64,000 nucleotides of DNA from Morganella psychrotolerans (GTDB lineage: Bacteria > Pseudomonadota > Gammaproteobacteria > Enterobacterales > Enterobacteriaceae). Every line of letters begins with the position of its first letter. Positions within the stretch are counted from its first letter, which is position 1. Under the pieces are notes generated by a model. The model was not told the DNA's origin and searched no databases. It was given only the letters and a program-made list of their open reading frames with translations. A program made the translations under genes and the position numbers. The DNA lies in the NCBI RefSeq assembly GCF_001676155.1, contig NZ_LZEW01000030.1:1-64000 (forward strand), in the 5' to 3' direction. Shown piece by piece: positions 1-9,213 of the stretch.

Positions 1-8
1 ACAGAATT

Positions 9-128
9 TGCCTGGCGGCACTAGCGCGGTGGTCCCACCTGACCCCATGCCGAACTCAGAAGTGAAACGCCGTAGCGCCGATGGTAGTGTGGGGTCTCCC
101 CATGTGAGAGTAGGGAACCGCCAGGTTA
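9..128 (+). rRNA. rrf: 5S ribosomal RNA
   Basis: About 120 bases that match enterobacterial 5S rRNA almost throughout, including the 5' strand TGCCTGGCGGC, the internal segment CCCCATGCCGAACTCAGAAG and the 3' pairing strand CCGCCAGG, so the closing helix can form. The 16S and 23S genes of the same operon would lie to the left of the window. Exact ends are uncertain by a few bases. Confidence 0.95.
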
Positions 129-142
129 TTATTTAAGCCGAG

Positions 143-167
143 AAGCCACCCAAAGGGTGGCTTTTTT
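143..167 (+). terminator. rRNA operon terminator
   Basis: A nine-base perfect stem (AAGCCACCC / GGGTGGCTT) with a three-base loop runs directly into a T tract, 15 bases after the 5S gene. This is a typical intrinsic terminator ending an rRNA operon. Confidence 0.85.
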
Positions 168-431
168 GCGTTTGGGCGAAAAGTAATCAACAATCAGCCT
201 GACTGTAATAAAATCACTGAATAGACAACACCACCGCTATTTTTCACCTGCCCTGAATCCCCCGGTTATCCTCCTCCTGACCTGATGCAGTAAATCCTGA
301 TACTATCCATGAATAAAACAAGGGTTTCTATTTTACGCTGCTGACGGTAAATTAAATGTCCATAATAAAAACCGTATAGTGCTGCATTCCCGGTTGTATC
401 ACCGGGATAAGCAACGCAGAGGAAATAACTG

Positions 432-1271
432 ATGGCTGATTCAACGTATACCCCGCCGGATGTATGGGAATGGAAGCAAGGTAACGGCGGCAAGTTTGCC
501 AATATTAACCGTCCCGTTTCCGGGGCCACACATGAGAAAGCCCTGCCGGTGGGCAAGCATCCGTTCCAGCTTTATTCGCTGGGAACACCTAACGGCCAGA
601 AAGTATCGATCATGCTTGAGGAATTACTGGAGTCAGGCATTAAAGGGGCAGAGTATGATGCCTGGTTTATTGATATTGGCAAAGGCGATCAATTTGGTTC
701 CGGATTTGTTGATGTTAATCCAAACTCAAAGATCCCCGCATTAGTTGATCTCAGTGGCACCGCACCAATACGGGTATTTGAATCAGGCTCTATCCTGATG
801 TATCTGGCTGAGAAATTTGCAGCATTCTTACCGGTAAATCAACCTGAACGGGCTGAAACATTGTCATGGCTATTCTGGCAGATGGGATCCGCGCCATTTG
901 TCGGCGGTGGATTTGGTCACTTTTATGCCTATGCACCAGAAAAATACGAGTACCCGATTAATCGCTATGCAATGGAAACCAAGCGGCAACTGGATGTTCT
1001 GAACCATCAGTTGGCTGAGCATGAATTTATCGCTGGTGAGCACTATACCATCGCGGATATCGCTATCTGGCCATGGTATGGCGCATTGGTACAAGGAAAA
1101 TTATATGGCGCGGCAACGTTCTTATCTGTGAGTGATTACCCTCATGTGATCCGTTGGGCAAACCAGGTGGCAGCCCGTCCGGGTGTACAGAGAGGGCACC
1201 GGGTCAACCGTACAGGCGATCCGTCAGAGAAATTACTGCGTGAACGCCATGATGCGGCGGATTTTGAATAA
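432..1271 (+). CDS. yghU: YghU-type glutathione transferase / disulfide reductase
   Basis: A 279-residue protein closely resembling E. coli YghU (288 residues), a cytosolic nu-class glutathione transferase that binds two glutathiones and reduces disulfides. An extension of about 40 residues precedes the thioredoxin-fold domain (about 44-128); the all-helical C-terminal domain follows (about 135-260). The YghU-specific segment SLGTPNGQKV near residues 49-58 and the ESGSIL motif of the glutathione site are visible. As in YghU, there is no catalytic Cys. An AGAGGA ribosome site lies about ten bases before the ATG. The gene stands alone between the rRNA operon and a convergent chemoreceptor gene. 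It has no break, and base composition matches the backbone. Confidence 0.93.
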   Translation: MADSTYTPPDVWEWKQGNGGKFANINRPVSGATHEKALPVGKHPFQLYSLGTPNGQKVSIMLEELLESGIKGAEYDAWFIDIGKGDQFGSGFVDVNPNSKIPALVDLSGTAPIRVFESGSILMYLAEKFAAFLPVNQPERAETLSWLFWQMGSAPFVGGGFGHFYAYAPEKYEYPINRYAMETKRQLDVLNHQLAEHEFIAGEHYTIADIAIWPWYGALVQGKLYGAATFLSVSDYPHVIRWANQVAARPGVQRGHRVNRTGDPSEKLLRERHDAADFE

Positions 1272-1330
1272 TCACCAGAATGAATACCGGGCTGATAAAG
1301 TATCAACCCGGTGTTTGATTACATGATTGA

Positions 1331-3271
1331 TCAATGTGTTTCCGGCAATTTAAAGGCCGAAACCATCTGTGCAAGTTGCTCAGCTTCTTTTCTCAGGATC
1401 TGTGTGCGCGAAGCGGCATCATCAATTAATGTCGCGTTTTGCTGAACCGTTGTATCCATTTCAGATACGGCCATAGTGACCTCAGCAAGACCTTTACTCT
1501 GTTCTTCGCCGGCGATGCGGATATCATTCATTAATTGTCTTACCTGAAGCACATCCATCACCAGATCTGCCAGTGTTTCACCCGCCTCACTGACCTGGCG
1601 ACTGCCGGTTCCCACATTCAATACCGATTGATCAATCAGAACTTTAATTTCCTGCGCTGCCTGTGCACTGCGCTGCGCCAGTGTTCTGACTTCTGATGCC
1701 ACAACCGCAAATCCGCGACCGGAATCACCTGCACGGGCGGCTTCTACCGCCGCATTCAATGCCAGGATATTGGTCTGGAATGCAATGCTGTCGATAACAG
1801 ATACAATCTCAACCATTTTGCCCGATGATGTACTTACATTATTCATGGTTGAAATAACATTTTGCATCATATCGCCGCAGCGGCTGGCTGTTTGCGCTGT
1901 ACTTTCTGCCAGGTTATCTGCCTGAAGTGTATTTTCTGAATTCTGATGAACAGTAACATTCAGTTCTTCCATCGCAGATGCACTCTGTTCCAGCGCCGCC
2001 GCCTGCTGTGTTACCTTGGCGGACAACTCATTATTGTTATCTGCCAGACTGACAGTGTTTCCGGCGACAACAGCACTGCTGTTGCGGACAGTCAGTAACA
2101 TAGTGGATATTTTATCTGCGAATAAGTTAAACGCCTGTGCAATAGCCGAAATCTCATCTTTGCCCCGCACGTCCATACGCCGTGTCAGGTCGCCTTCTCC
2201 CTGTGCAATATCATCCAGCGCCTTGCGGGTATCATCCAACCGTGTGATTAACCGGCGCACAACCAGCCAGGATCCCAGCAACAACAGTGCCATTATAGGT
2301 AGCAAGGCTTCCAGTACATCCTGCATCATGACTTTTGCCAAACCGGTGATCCGGTTTTCCGGTGTGACAAGGCCGATAACCCATCCTGTATCTTCCATCG
2401 GAAAAAGCATCACTTGTGATGCGCTGTTCAGCAGTTTGTCATCATCGAGCTTTATTATGTCGATACCGGATTGCGGAGAATGTTGCTGTTTCAGCCTTTC
2501 TGCAACCGGCGACAGCCATACGGATTGGGCGGCAAGCTCATCAAATGTTTTGAATTTTTTATTATCGTCGCCGGGAAAGTAAATTAATTGTCCCTGCCGG
2601 TCGGTCACAAAAGCGTAGCCGCCGGTGCTGTCACCATATTGCTGCATAATGGCGGCAATATTATTCAGGCGGATATCCGTTGTTGCGACTCCCGAAAACT
2701 GACCACCAACGCGGTAAGGCACACTGCAGGTCACCATATTCACACCGGAAACAGCATCCTGATATACATCAGACCACAGGCAGGTATCCGTCGCGTGTTC
2801 GCGGGCATTTTTGTACCAGCTCTCGTTATGGTAGTCGCTTGCGCTTTCCGCATTATATTCATCAGAGAAAATTAATTCTCCCGTGCTGTTACGCGCCCAG
2901 AAGAAGCTGCGTTTTGCCACATCCGGCAGAAAAGCGCCCGGTTCCGGCCAGATCCCACCACCGGTAATAATGGCATTATTTTGTCCGCCGATAAGGTTTG
3001 GCGGAATATGTTGATACAACGCTTCGTCATTCGGCAGTACTTCTGACAACCGTGCCAGACTGACTGTTTTTCCGTCGATATGGGATAAGATCGTGCTCAC
3101 CCGGGCCGTCAGACCATGTCCGGTTTCTTCGATTAATGCTGTATTTATTTCGACAACGCGCGGCTGTCCCCGCCAGAGCATGATAACAATAATAATCACA
3201 GTGGTGATGGCAAGGAGCAGTATGCCCCCGATGGTCAGGCGGGTTGAAATGCGGGACGGATACAAGGACAT
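1331..3271 (-). CDS. Methyl-accepting chemotaxis protein (Cache-type)
   Basis: A 646-residue inner-membrane chemoreceptor. A first membrane segment (about 12-33) is followed by a periplasmic sensor region (about 35-315) of Cache type, a second membrane segment (about 318-338), a HAMP linker (about 339-393) and the cytoplasmic signalling coiled coil. The conserved hairpin tip that binds CheA and CheW is clear (DSIAFQTNILALNAAVEAAR, near residue 500). The protein ends without an NWETF-like pentapeptide, so it probably relies on other receptors for recruitment of CheR and CheB. The ligand cannot be told from sequence. It converges on yghU and is monocistronic; no other chemotaxis gene is in the window. 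Confidence 0.9.
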   Translation of the reverse strand: MSLYPSRISTRLTIGGILLLAITTVIIIVIMLWRGQPRVVEINTALIEETGHGLTARVSTILSHIDGKTVSLARLSEVLPNDEALYQHIPPNLIGGQNNAIITGGGIWPEPGAFLPDVAKRSFFWARNSTGELIFSDEYNAESASDYHNESWYKNAREHATDTCLWSDVYQDAVSGVNMVTCSVPYRVGGQFSGVATTDIRLNNIAAIMQQYGDSTGGYAFVTDRQGQLIYFPGDDNKKFKTFDELAAQSVWLSPVAERLKQQHSPQSGIDIIKLDDDKLLNSASQVMLFPMEDTGWVIGLVTPENRITGLAKVMMQDVLEALLPIMALLLLGSWLVVRRLITRLDDTRKALDDIAQGEGDLTRRMDVRGKDEISAIAQAFNLFADKISTMLLTVRNSSAVVAGNTVSLADNNNELSAKVTQQAAALEQSASAMEELNVTVHQNSENTLQADNLAESTAQTASRCGDMMQNVISTMNNVSTSSGKMVEIVSVIDSIAFQTNILALNAAVEAARAGDSGRGFAVVASEVRTLAQRSAQAAQEIKVLIDQSVLNVGTGSRQVSEAGETLADLVMDVLQVRQLMNDIRIAGEEQSKGLAEVTMAVSEMDTTVQQNATLIDDAASRTQILRKEAEQLAQMVSAFKLPETH

Positions 3272-3599
3272 ATAAATCTCCCGGGACAGATAAGCATATA
3301 TTTACGTTATCGGCGCTTTGGGTGATATCTTTATGATGTTTTATTGAGCTAATGAATGATTCGGGCAGATCTGTGGCAGAGAATACACTTCAGTCTTTTT
3401 ATGATTAGTTTTGTCCGGACAAGCAGAATAATATTGCACCCGGATACCGTATTTTTGCGTAGTTATACTGATTATGTTTTATGCATAAAAACAGACGCTA
3501 TTAATGATAATGCAATTGTTATCTGTTACTGAGCCGGTTTCTGTGAATGAATTGATATGTTATATTATATCAATAAGTGGCGTTATAATGGGAACCGGT
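3272..3599. other. AT-rich divergent intergenic region
   Basis: 328 bases between the divergent chemoreceptor and zevA-like genes. It must hold both promoters. The only site that stands out is a Zur-like palindrome at 3553-3572, listed separately. No RNA gene or convincing small coding region was seen. Confidence 0.6.
3559..3571 (+). promoter_or_regulatory. Candidate Zur (zinc uptake regulator) site
   Basis: GTTATATTATATC matches 12 of 13 positions of the Zur core GTTATANTATAAC and sits inside the wider imperfect palindrome 3553-3572 (TGATAT ... ATATCA). It lies about 30 bases before the zevA-like start and just upstream of a TATAAT at 3584-3589. Zinc-dependent repression would fit a zinc-uptake pair. 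An AT-rich palindrome can arise by chance, so this rests on position and partial match only. Confidence 0.4.
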
Positions 3600-4258
3600 A
3601 TGGAACATACGAAGGTAATCAGATATCCGATATTATCTGTTTTTTTTGATTTTAATATTTTTTTTTCAGTCCCCGTATTATGGCGCACCCGCACAGTTTT
3701 ATTGAGATGGATACCACATTAGTTATTGATAATAATCATCTTACCGGACTGAGCTATGTGTGGGTAATGGACCCGATGACATCCGCAGATATTTTGTATG
3801 ATTTACTGAAAACAGAGGAAGACAGCCCGCAGTGGAAAAAGCAGGCGGCATCTGTCATGGCGAATATTATCGGGCAATCCTATTTTTCAGAGCTCTATTA
3901 TCAGAATAAAAAACAACCGCTGAAATTATTTCCTGATGAATACAAGATGACCCGGAAGGGATTACAGATTGTGATGTCGTTTCGTGTATCGCTGTTACAC
4001 CCAATCCCGCTGGCGGGCAGTACGATTGACTTACTGACGTATGAACCGACCTTTTTTGTCAGTATGGCGTATACCGGCAGCGGGACATTGCATCTTTCTA
4101 AGCCGTCAGAATCAGCGTGTAAACTGACCTTAACCGAGGCGCAGCCGTCGGATGAGCTTAAAAATTACGCCTTATCATTAGATACCGGGGAAACCCCGGA
4201 TGATGATCTTACACTGGGTCGTCAGTTTGCACAGCGGGTCACATTGCAATGCCATTAA
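3600..4258 (+). CDS. zevA: ZevA-like periplasmic protein, DUF1007 (frame broken at two T runs)
   Basis: A DUF1007 protein, the family of Haemophilus influenzae ZevA, a periplasmic partner in zinc acquisition. The continuous frame from 3680 begins at AHPHSFIEM, which is the expected mature N-terminus. The signal peptide is upstream in another frame. Removing one T from each of the runs 3640-3647 (T8) and 3658-3666 (T9) joins them: start ATG 3600, positively charged MEHTKVIRY, then a hydrophobic stretch, with likely cleavage after IMA before HPHSF. The repaired protein is 218 residues. The N-terminal HPH would be a metal ligand. The gene overlaps the downstream NicO transporter by ten bases, as expected for a co-translated pair. 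Without the repair, translation could only start at 3680 and give a protein with no signal peptide. Confidence 0.8.
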
Positions 4259-5262
4259 TAAAGACACCGACAATAAAGCACGGTCATATTGCGCTATGGA
4301 TTCTGTTCCTGCTCATTATTTTACCGGGAAGCTACTTGCTGTATAGCGCATGGCCATCTTTACTGCATATCAGTACCGGATTACAAAGAGAGCTGAATAC
4401 TGAGCTGGCAACGCTTATCGGACTGGCAACACTCGATCCGCTGCGGGCGGGGGGCTTATTGGTATTATTCGGTTTTCTGTATGGTCTGCTGCATGCGCTG
4501 GGGCCGGGTCACGGTAAAGTGATACTGTCTGCTTATATCGCCACACACCCGGCTAAATTACGCCACAGCGCATTACTCAGTTTTCTCGCCTCCCTGCTTC
4601 AGGGAACTGTCGCGGTCACATTAGTTTCGGTTGTATTATTTATATTGCAACTTTCAACACGACAGCTGAATCATATCAGTCAGTTAACTGAAAAAATGAG
4701 CTATGTATTTATCATCGCACTGGGCGGATTTATTATTATCCGCGCGCTCCGCCGGTTGGCGATATCTACACCTGCTAAACTATCCGCCATCAAAAAAGTC
4801 ACACCGCTGCCACTAAAATCATCAGCTGTTTTACAACCGGCGCAGGTTCACCGGGGTGGTCAGATACCGGCTTGTGGTTGCGGGCATCAGCATGTTGTGG
4901 CTGACGATGCATTAACCGGACACTGGCGGACACAGGCAGGAATGATCCTTGCGATGGGTTGCCGCCCTTGTTCAGGTGCATTGCTGGTCTTACTATTCTC
5001 TGCGGTTATTGGTGTTTTTCATTGGGGCGTTATAGCCACATTTGCCATGGCGCTGGGAACCGGGATCACACTGTGCGCTATTGCCTGGTTTGTTCACAGC
5101 ATGCGTTTTCTGGCACTGCGCCTGACACATACTCAGGGAAGAGGTATGAATTTGCGCTACGGCGAATATTTACGCCTGATTGCAGGGGGAATATTTATTA
5201 TTGCCGGAATATTGATGTATCAGACAGTCAGTACACCGGGCGCGGGGTTTTTTACCGGCTGA
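4249..5262 (+). CDS. zevB: ZevB-like metal permease, NicO family
   Basis: A 337-residue polytopic inner-membrane protein of the NicO nickel/cobalt family, closest in arrangement to H. influenzae ZevB because it is translationally coupled to a DUF1007 gene. Family motifs include HALGPGHGK (about residues 82-90), a cytoplasmic His/Cys-rich loop (CGCGHQH, near 208) and MGCRPCSGAL (near 236). Six or seven membrane helices can be counted. Members of the family either export Ni/Co (RcnA) or import metal with a periplasmic partner. The DUF1007 partner and the Zur-like site upstream favour zinc uptake, but this is inference from context. Confidence 0.85.
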   Translation: MPLIKTPTIKHGHIALWILFLLIILPGSYLLYSAWPSLLHISTGLQRELNTELATLIGLATLDPLRAGGLLVLFGFLYGLLHALGPGHGKVILSAYIATHPAKLRHSALLSFLASLLQGTVAVTLVSVVLFILQLSTRQLNHISQLTEKMSYVFIIALGGFIIIRALRRLAISTPAKLSAIKKVTPLPLKSSAVLQPAQVHRGGQIPACGCGHQHVVADDALTGHWRTQAGMILAMGCRPCSGALLVLLFSAVIGVFHWGVIATFAMALGTGITLCAIAWFVHSMRFLALRLTHTQGRGMNLRYGEYLRLIAGGIFIIAGILMYQTVSTPGAGFFTG

Positions 5263-5416
5263 TTTATAAATAATAGAAATAGAATAGGGTGTTTTTGCTA
5301 TGAATATCGGGGTGATTATTGTTTATGCGCTACAGAAGTAACCAGTATCCCTTTTCGCCTCATACGCCGAATGGTGTATACTTGCCGACAAGAAATTTAT
5401 TCACGGTTAATTAATA

Positions 5417-5779
5417 ATGAAAGAAATCGAAAAAGCACAAATTAAACTTCTTAACGACCGTTTAGACCTTATCCGTCACAAGATGGCGGGTATGCAGCTG
5501 ACGAACGAAGCGGAAAAGCATGCAGAGCTTGAGAAAGAAAAAGCGGCGCTGGAAATTGAAATTGTTCGTCTGAAGGCGGTACGTAGCAATAAACTAAGCA
5601 AAGAAGCGCAGAAGTTAGTGGATATGCCATTCAAACGCCCTATCACTAAGAAAGAACAAGCTGATATTGGCAAGCTGAAGAAAGCCGTGCGAGGCTTGAT
5701 AATTGTCCATCCAATGACGGCATTAGGTCGCGAAATGGGACTGGATGATATGACCGGTTTTTCTAAGACTGATTTTTAG
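5417..5779 (+). CDS. yibL: Ribosome-associated protein YibL
   Basis: 120 residues, the same length as E. coli YibL and alignable throughout. The N-terminal half is a charged coiled coil (about 1-65, rich in E, K and L); the C-terminal half carries the conserved [18 protein letters not shown] block and ends in MTGFSKTDF as in E. coli. YibL is reported to associate with ribosomal particles; its precise role is unknown. It is the last backbone gene before the AT-rich island. Confidence 0.93.
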   Translation: MKEIEKAQIKLLNDRLDLIRHKMAGMQLTNEAEKHAELEKEKAALEIEIVRLKAVRSNKLSKEAQKLVDMPFKRPITKKEQADIGKLKKAVRGLIIVHPMTALGREMGLDDMTGFSKTDF

Positions 5780-5802
5780 TCAGAAAATCAACCCGGCTAA
5801 AA

Positions 5803-5867
5803 CATACCCCTCAGTGTCAGCATAATTGTCATCTCCTCTGAGAAATCAATCTGAGGGCGCGGCGTGA
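5803..5867 (+). repeat. Solo copy of an insertion-sequence left end
   Basis: About 65 bases starting CATACCCCTCAGTGTCAGC and ending GAGGGCGCGGCGTGA are near-identical to 9154-9217, where the same sequence leads into a transposase reading frame. Here the similarity stops and no transposase follows, so this is a relic end. It lies 24 bases after yibL and marks the left edge of the island. The rest of the 376-base gap (5868-6155) is AT-rich, with no gene or strong signal seen. Confidence 0.75.
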
Positions 5868-6155
5868 CATATGAGGTGTCACGCTGTGGCTAGCAGATGC
5901 GTAATGAGTTTTGGTTAAATGGCCGGAGGGGATTTTAAAGTTTAATTATATGAAAGTTTTTGTTATTATAAAAAATCATTAATTTCATGGGAAATACTAC
6001 GATGATAGAAGTACATAATATATATAACTAATATTTTAATATTTAATGAAAATCACGGAAAATGCCCTCAAGATATTATTTTTTATTTTACATCCCTTCA
6101 CTTGGAAAAAGTATTAGAGAGCACTATGATTCATATCGCATCTAAAGTTTTGTAT

Positions 6156-7185
6156 TCATGGATTATATTCATGGGTGATTCTAGTAACTCTATGGATTAT
6201 TGGGTTACTTACAGTAAAATCAACCTCTAAAAAAAAAGACAAAGTTTAACCCACTACCAAAAGAGCTTTCAAATATTATTCCATCACATTTACTAAAGCT
6301 TTTCAAAAACTCACATAAAAATTGAGTTGGAATATAGTCAATGTTTGAACTTTCTGGACGTACTGGTATAGAAAGTTCTCTAGATAGAGCCTCAATTAAA
6401 TTTAATATACTTATGACATTATTATAATGCCCTTCTTCAAACTTGCATATAGACATTTTTTTTTCTTGGATTAGTTAGATCTATCAAAGAAACATTCTTG
6501 AGTAATGTAAACTCAGATATGTGTATCTTACTTGTATTATTAGGTCTAACCTCGGCAATACATGTTGATTTATTATTTGACAAATATAAATATGGTATAC
6601 CTATAGGGTTTGCTCGTCCCGCTGATGCATATTCTTTAGGAGGCATTCCCATTTCATCTTTCGTTAGCAAGCTTTCATTTATTCGAGCGCGATAGAACTT
6701 GTCTTCCTCGTGATAGTCTATTTTCAATTGCTCTATCATATCAAAAAAATCACCATCAAAATCATCATCTTTTATATCGAACAAAGATGAGTACATGGAT
6801 TTTTCTGGAAAAAATCTATTCTTGTGCTTTATTTCATTTTTTAAATTCTTCCCACCCATCTAAATGCTCTTGGTAATGGTATTTTAGCTTATATTTCTTA
6901 TCTCTATATTCTTCACCTAATATATGAGCAATCAACCTATCCTTGTTTTCCACTTGATTATTGAACATATGGAACAAACTTTGTAATATATTAGACAAAC
7001 TATTACCACCATCACTTTCTTCAACCAAACCTAAAAATGGTTCAAAAAAATTGTGATAGTTTCTCAGCATCGATTGTAAATATATCAGTAGTTTGACAAT
7101 GACCACAACGACCATTACCGTGATCTTTACCAATAAAATCTCTAATAACTACATCGTGAAAACATGATATGCAACATAGGCTCAT
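6156..7185 (-). CDS. Zinc ribbon-HEPN-RES domain protein (frame broken at four A/T runs)
   Basis: As given, the gene is in pieces. Removing one base from each of the runs 7044-7050, 6837-6842, 6456-6464 and 6229-6237 restores one 341-residue frame from ATG 7185 (with GAGGT five bases upstream) to TGA 6156. Seen: a C5-x2-C8 ... C27-x2-C30 zinc ribbon; a helical region (about 40-130) ending in IKHKNRFF that resembles the HEPN/RES N-terminal domain; and a RES domain (about 160-335) with FYRAR, the AGRANPIGIPYLYLS block, AEVRP and the late DYIPTQ and FESS motifs. RES domains have an ADP-ribosyltransferase-like fold; MbcT-type members destroy NAD+, others modify PRPP synthetase. No Xre/MbcA-like antitoxin is adjacent; the gene is third in an operon after sce7726 and sce7725, 16 bases from the latter. 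A growth-arresting effector is inferred. Confidence 0.75.
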
Positions 7186-7201
7186 TTTTTACCTCATAAT
7201 A

Positions 7202-8120
7202 TTAGGAGTTCAAAAAGTTACAGAGTGTTTCAATATGATGTTCTAGAGAAATCTTTTTTACTTGCCCTAAACCTGGGAAATGACCCTTTTCATAGAGATA
7301 TAACAATTCATCTAAACCTAAAGTATCATCAAACACGGTAGGATTAGCGTTTATATAAGTAACACACTTATGAATCGCTTCTTTGAACTTCCCTCCTGGG
7401 TTCGCAGGACTATTGCTTTCCTGTGATGAAAAATGACGTATAAACATCTGGTTATATTCATCTTCAATGTAAGAAAGATGAATTGTTACAACATAGGCCG
7501 GTCCGCCTGCCTCAGAATAATCAGAACCAACTATAGTATAATCACTAAAACCAATGACATTGGGCCTCTGATTAAAGCTAATATGAATATCTGAAAAATG
7601 AGATTTGTCTTTGTAGTCGGCATTTCTATTTTTCTTCTGAAATGGATCATCAATGAGGACTACATTCTTTTTTAACCTCGTTAGTATTTCATCAATAGTA
7701 CGTTTAGGAATAATTGCGTATTCGGCCCCGAAGAGATACTCCATGTTTTTCTTGTCTACCAATTCCGCAACAAATACTGCATGCCGTTCTGGCAAAGTAT
7801 CTATGATGGTTTTGTAATTTTCATTCTCATCGTGAATTTTTACACATGGCAAGAATTTTAAATCTTCACCTTGTACTTTCAGTAAATCATTAATATTTAC
7901 ATTATCTTTTTCTTTTGCATAGTCTCCAATGTTAGGATTTATAATAATAATAGGTTCAATATTATATTCATTTATTTTTTTTTATTGTTTTCAATAAAGG
8001 TAATAAATTTTTCCTCACAGGCTCAATAATAGGCTTGTAAATGTTGTTAGGTAATCTAGGTGCTAACTCTCGCAAAGCTATTAACTCGAACTGTTTACCT
8101 CTTACAAAAGGAAAATACAT
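7202..8120 (-). CDS. sce7725 family protein (frame broken at one T run)
   Basis: Middle gene of the island operon. The start at 8120 has a good AGGAG eight bases upstream and gives the family's characteristic N-terminus (MYFPFVRGKQFELIALRELA). The frame is lost at the T9 run 7975-7983; removing one T restores a 305-residue protein ending at 7202. The family (overlapping what is called the beta protein family) is uncharacterised and is usually encoded next to an sce7726 gene, as here, with only eight bases between them. No signal peptide or membrane segment is seen. Base composition is far more AT-rich than the flanking backbone. The function is unknown. Confidence 0.75.
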
Positions 8121-8128
8121 ATAAACTC

Positions 8129-8976
8129 CTAGTAAATATATTCAGCTAGTTTTTCCACTAACCGTTCTTTATTAAACGGGGTCATTTTAAAACTAATCGC
8201 TGAGTTTATTAATGATGTAGGAAGTGTTTTCAAAAAATCAAAATCTGATTTTCTATATTTCTTGAGCGCTTCCCTATAAAGTTTTTTCAATTCATTCGGT
8301 GAGCTATTTTTGAAGATAGACAAACAATCTAAAAAAAATATCCATATTAGATGAATGTAATGGATTACCTAATATTCTCTCTGCTATATATACATACTCA
8401 TTTTTCCTTAATGAGCTTATAATTAATTCACAGTCTACATCAACATTACTTAATGATTTTTTAACCTCTTTTAATGTTCCATTTTTATTTAACTCAATAA
8501 TACCTATATTATCAGGAGTCATCTCGAATACATTTGAGAGATGACTATTAGAACAAACGACATAAACACGATCAAATACCTTAGAGAAAGTTTTTATTTG
8601 TTCAGGTAACCGTTTCAGTGTGTCACGCTCGGTCTTTATTTCGTAGCAAACCGAATGGCCGTTAACAATTACAAAATCAGCTTTATTGCTTCCAACCCTA
8701 AATTCGCTAACTACCGTAGCGTTACTATTATAATGATTTTTCAGAAATAGCTTATTAGCGATAACATTCTTATAATAGTACTCGCCTTTATATTCTTTTA
8801 TGGATTTTTTTATAAGTGAGTTCAAAAACATCAGAGACTTTCACAGGCGAAAATCTCGGTATAACATACTCATGAACTAGTTGCTGAAGAAACGAATAAT
8901 CTCCACTAACTATTTTATTAATAGCCTGACTTGTAAAAAGCTGTGCGGCACTTCTATCATCAAGCAAAATGTACAC
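8129..8976 (-). CDS. sce7726 family protein, PD-(D/E)XK nuclease-like (frame broken at two runs)
   Basis: First gene of the island operon. Removing one base from the T7 run 8805-8811 and one from the A8 run 8331-8338 joins three pieces into 281 residues. The central part (about 85-135) matches the sce7726 family: SEFRVGSNKADFVIVNG followed by YEIKTERDTLKRLPEQ. E91, D100, E112 and K114 have the order and spacing of a PD-(D/E)XK nuclease active site (D-x11-E-x-K); that reading is mine. The start is uncertain: GTG at 8976 is the first possible start after an in-frame stop, with no ideal ribosome site. The N-terminal 80 residues are a helical extension. The operon has no adjacent regulator. Confidence 0.7.
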
Positions 8977-9213
8977 TCCAATAATTCAAATAAAATAAAA
9001 CACATAGCTAGCTTATCAAGTTTTTTTTCCTCACTACATGCAAACATCATCTCAAAAAAAGAACTTACAAATATAGCTTTTCCTAGCCTCACTAGTTTTA
9101 TAACCAGCATTAATGATGCTCTGTATTCATGCATTTTAAAATTATAGCTTACTCATACCCCTCAATGTCAGCATAGTTGTCACTCCCTCTGAAAAACAAT
9201 CTGAGGGCGCGGA

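Noticed and set aside
5780-6155. A second copy of the selC 3' end as an island attachment site
   Set aside because: I looked for the terminal bases of selC (GATCTTCCGCCA and its complement) near yibL and across the island and found none.
6156-8976. Programmed ribosomal frameshifting as the explanation of the island breaks
   Set aside because: Seven events in three adjacent genes, in runs of different length and without slippery heptamers plus downstream structure, and the same +1 pattern in rsmJ and acs, do not fit programmed shifting.
8910-9134. 74-residue open frame on the minus strand upstream of sce7726
   Set aside because: It overlaps the sce7726 start, has no recognisable domain and contains a T8 run (9021-9028) that would break it if over-called like the others. 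A truncated gene is possible but not supported.
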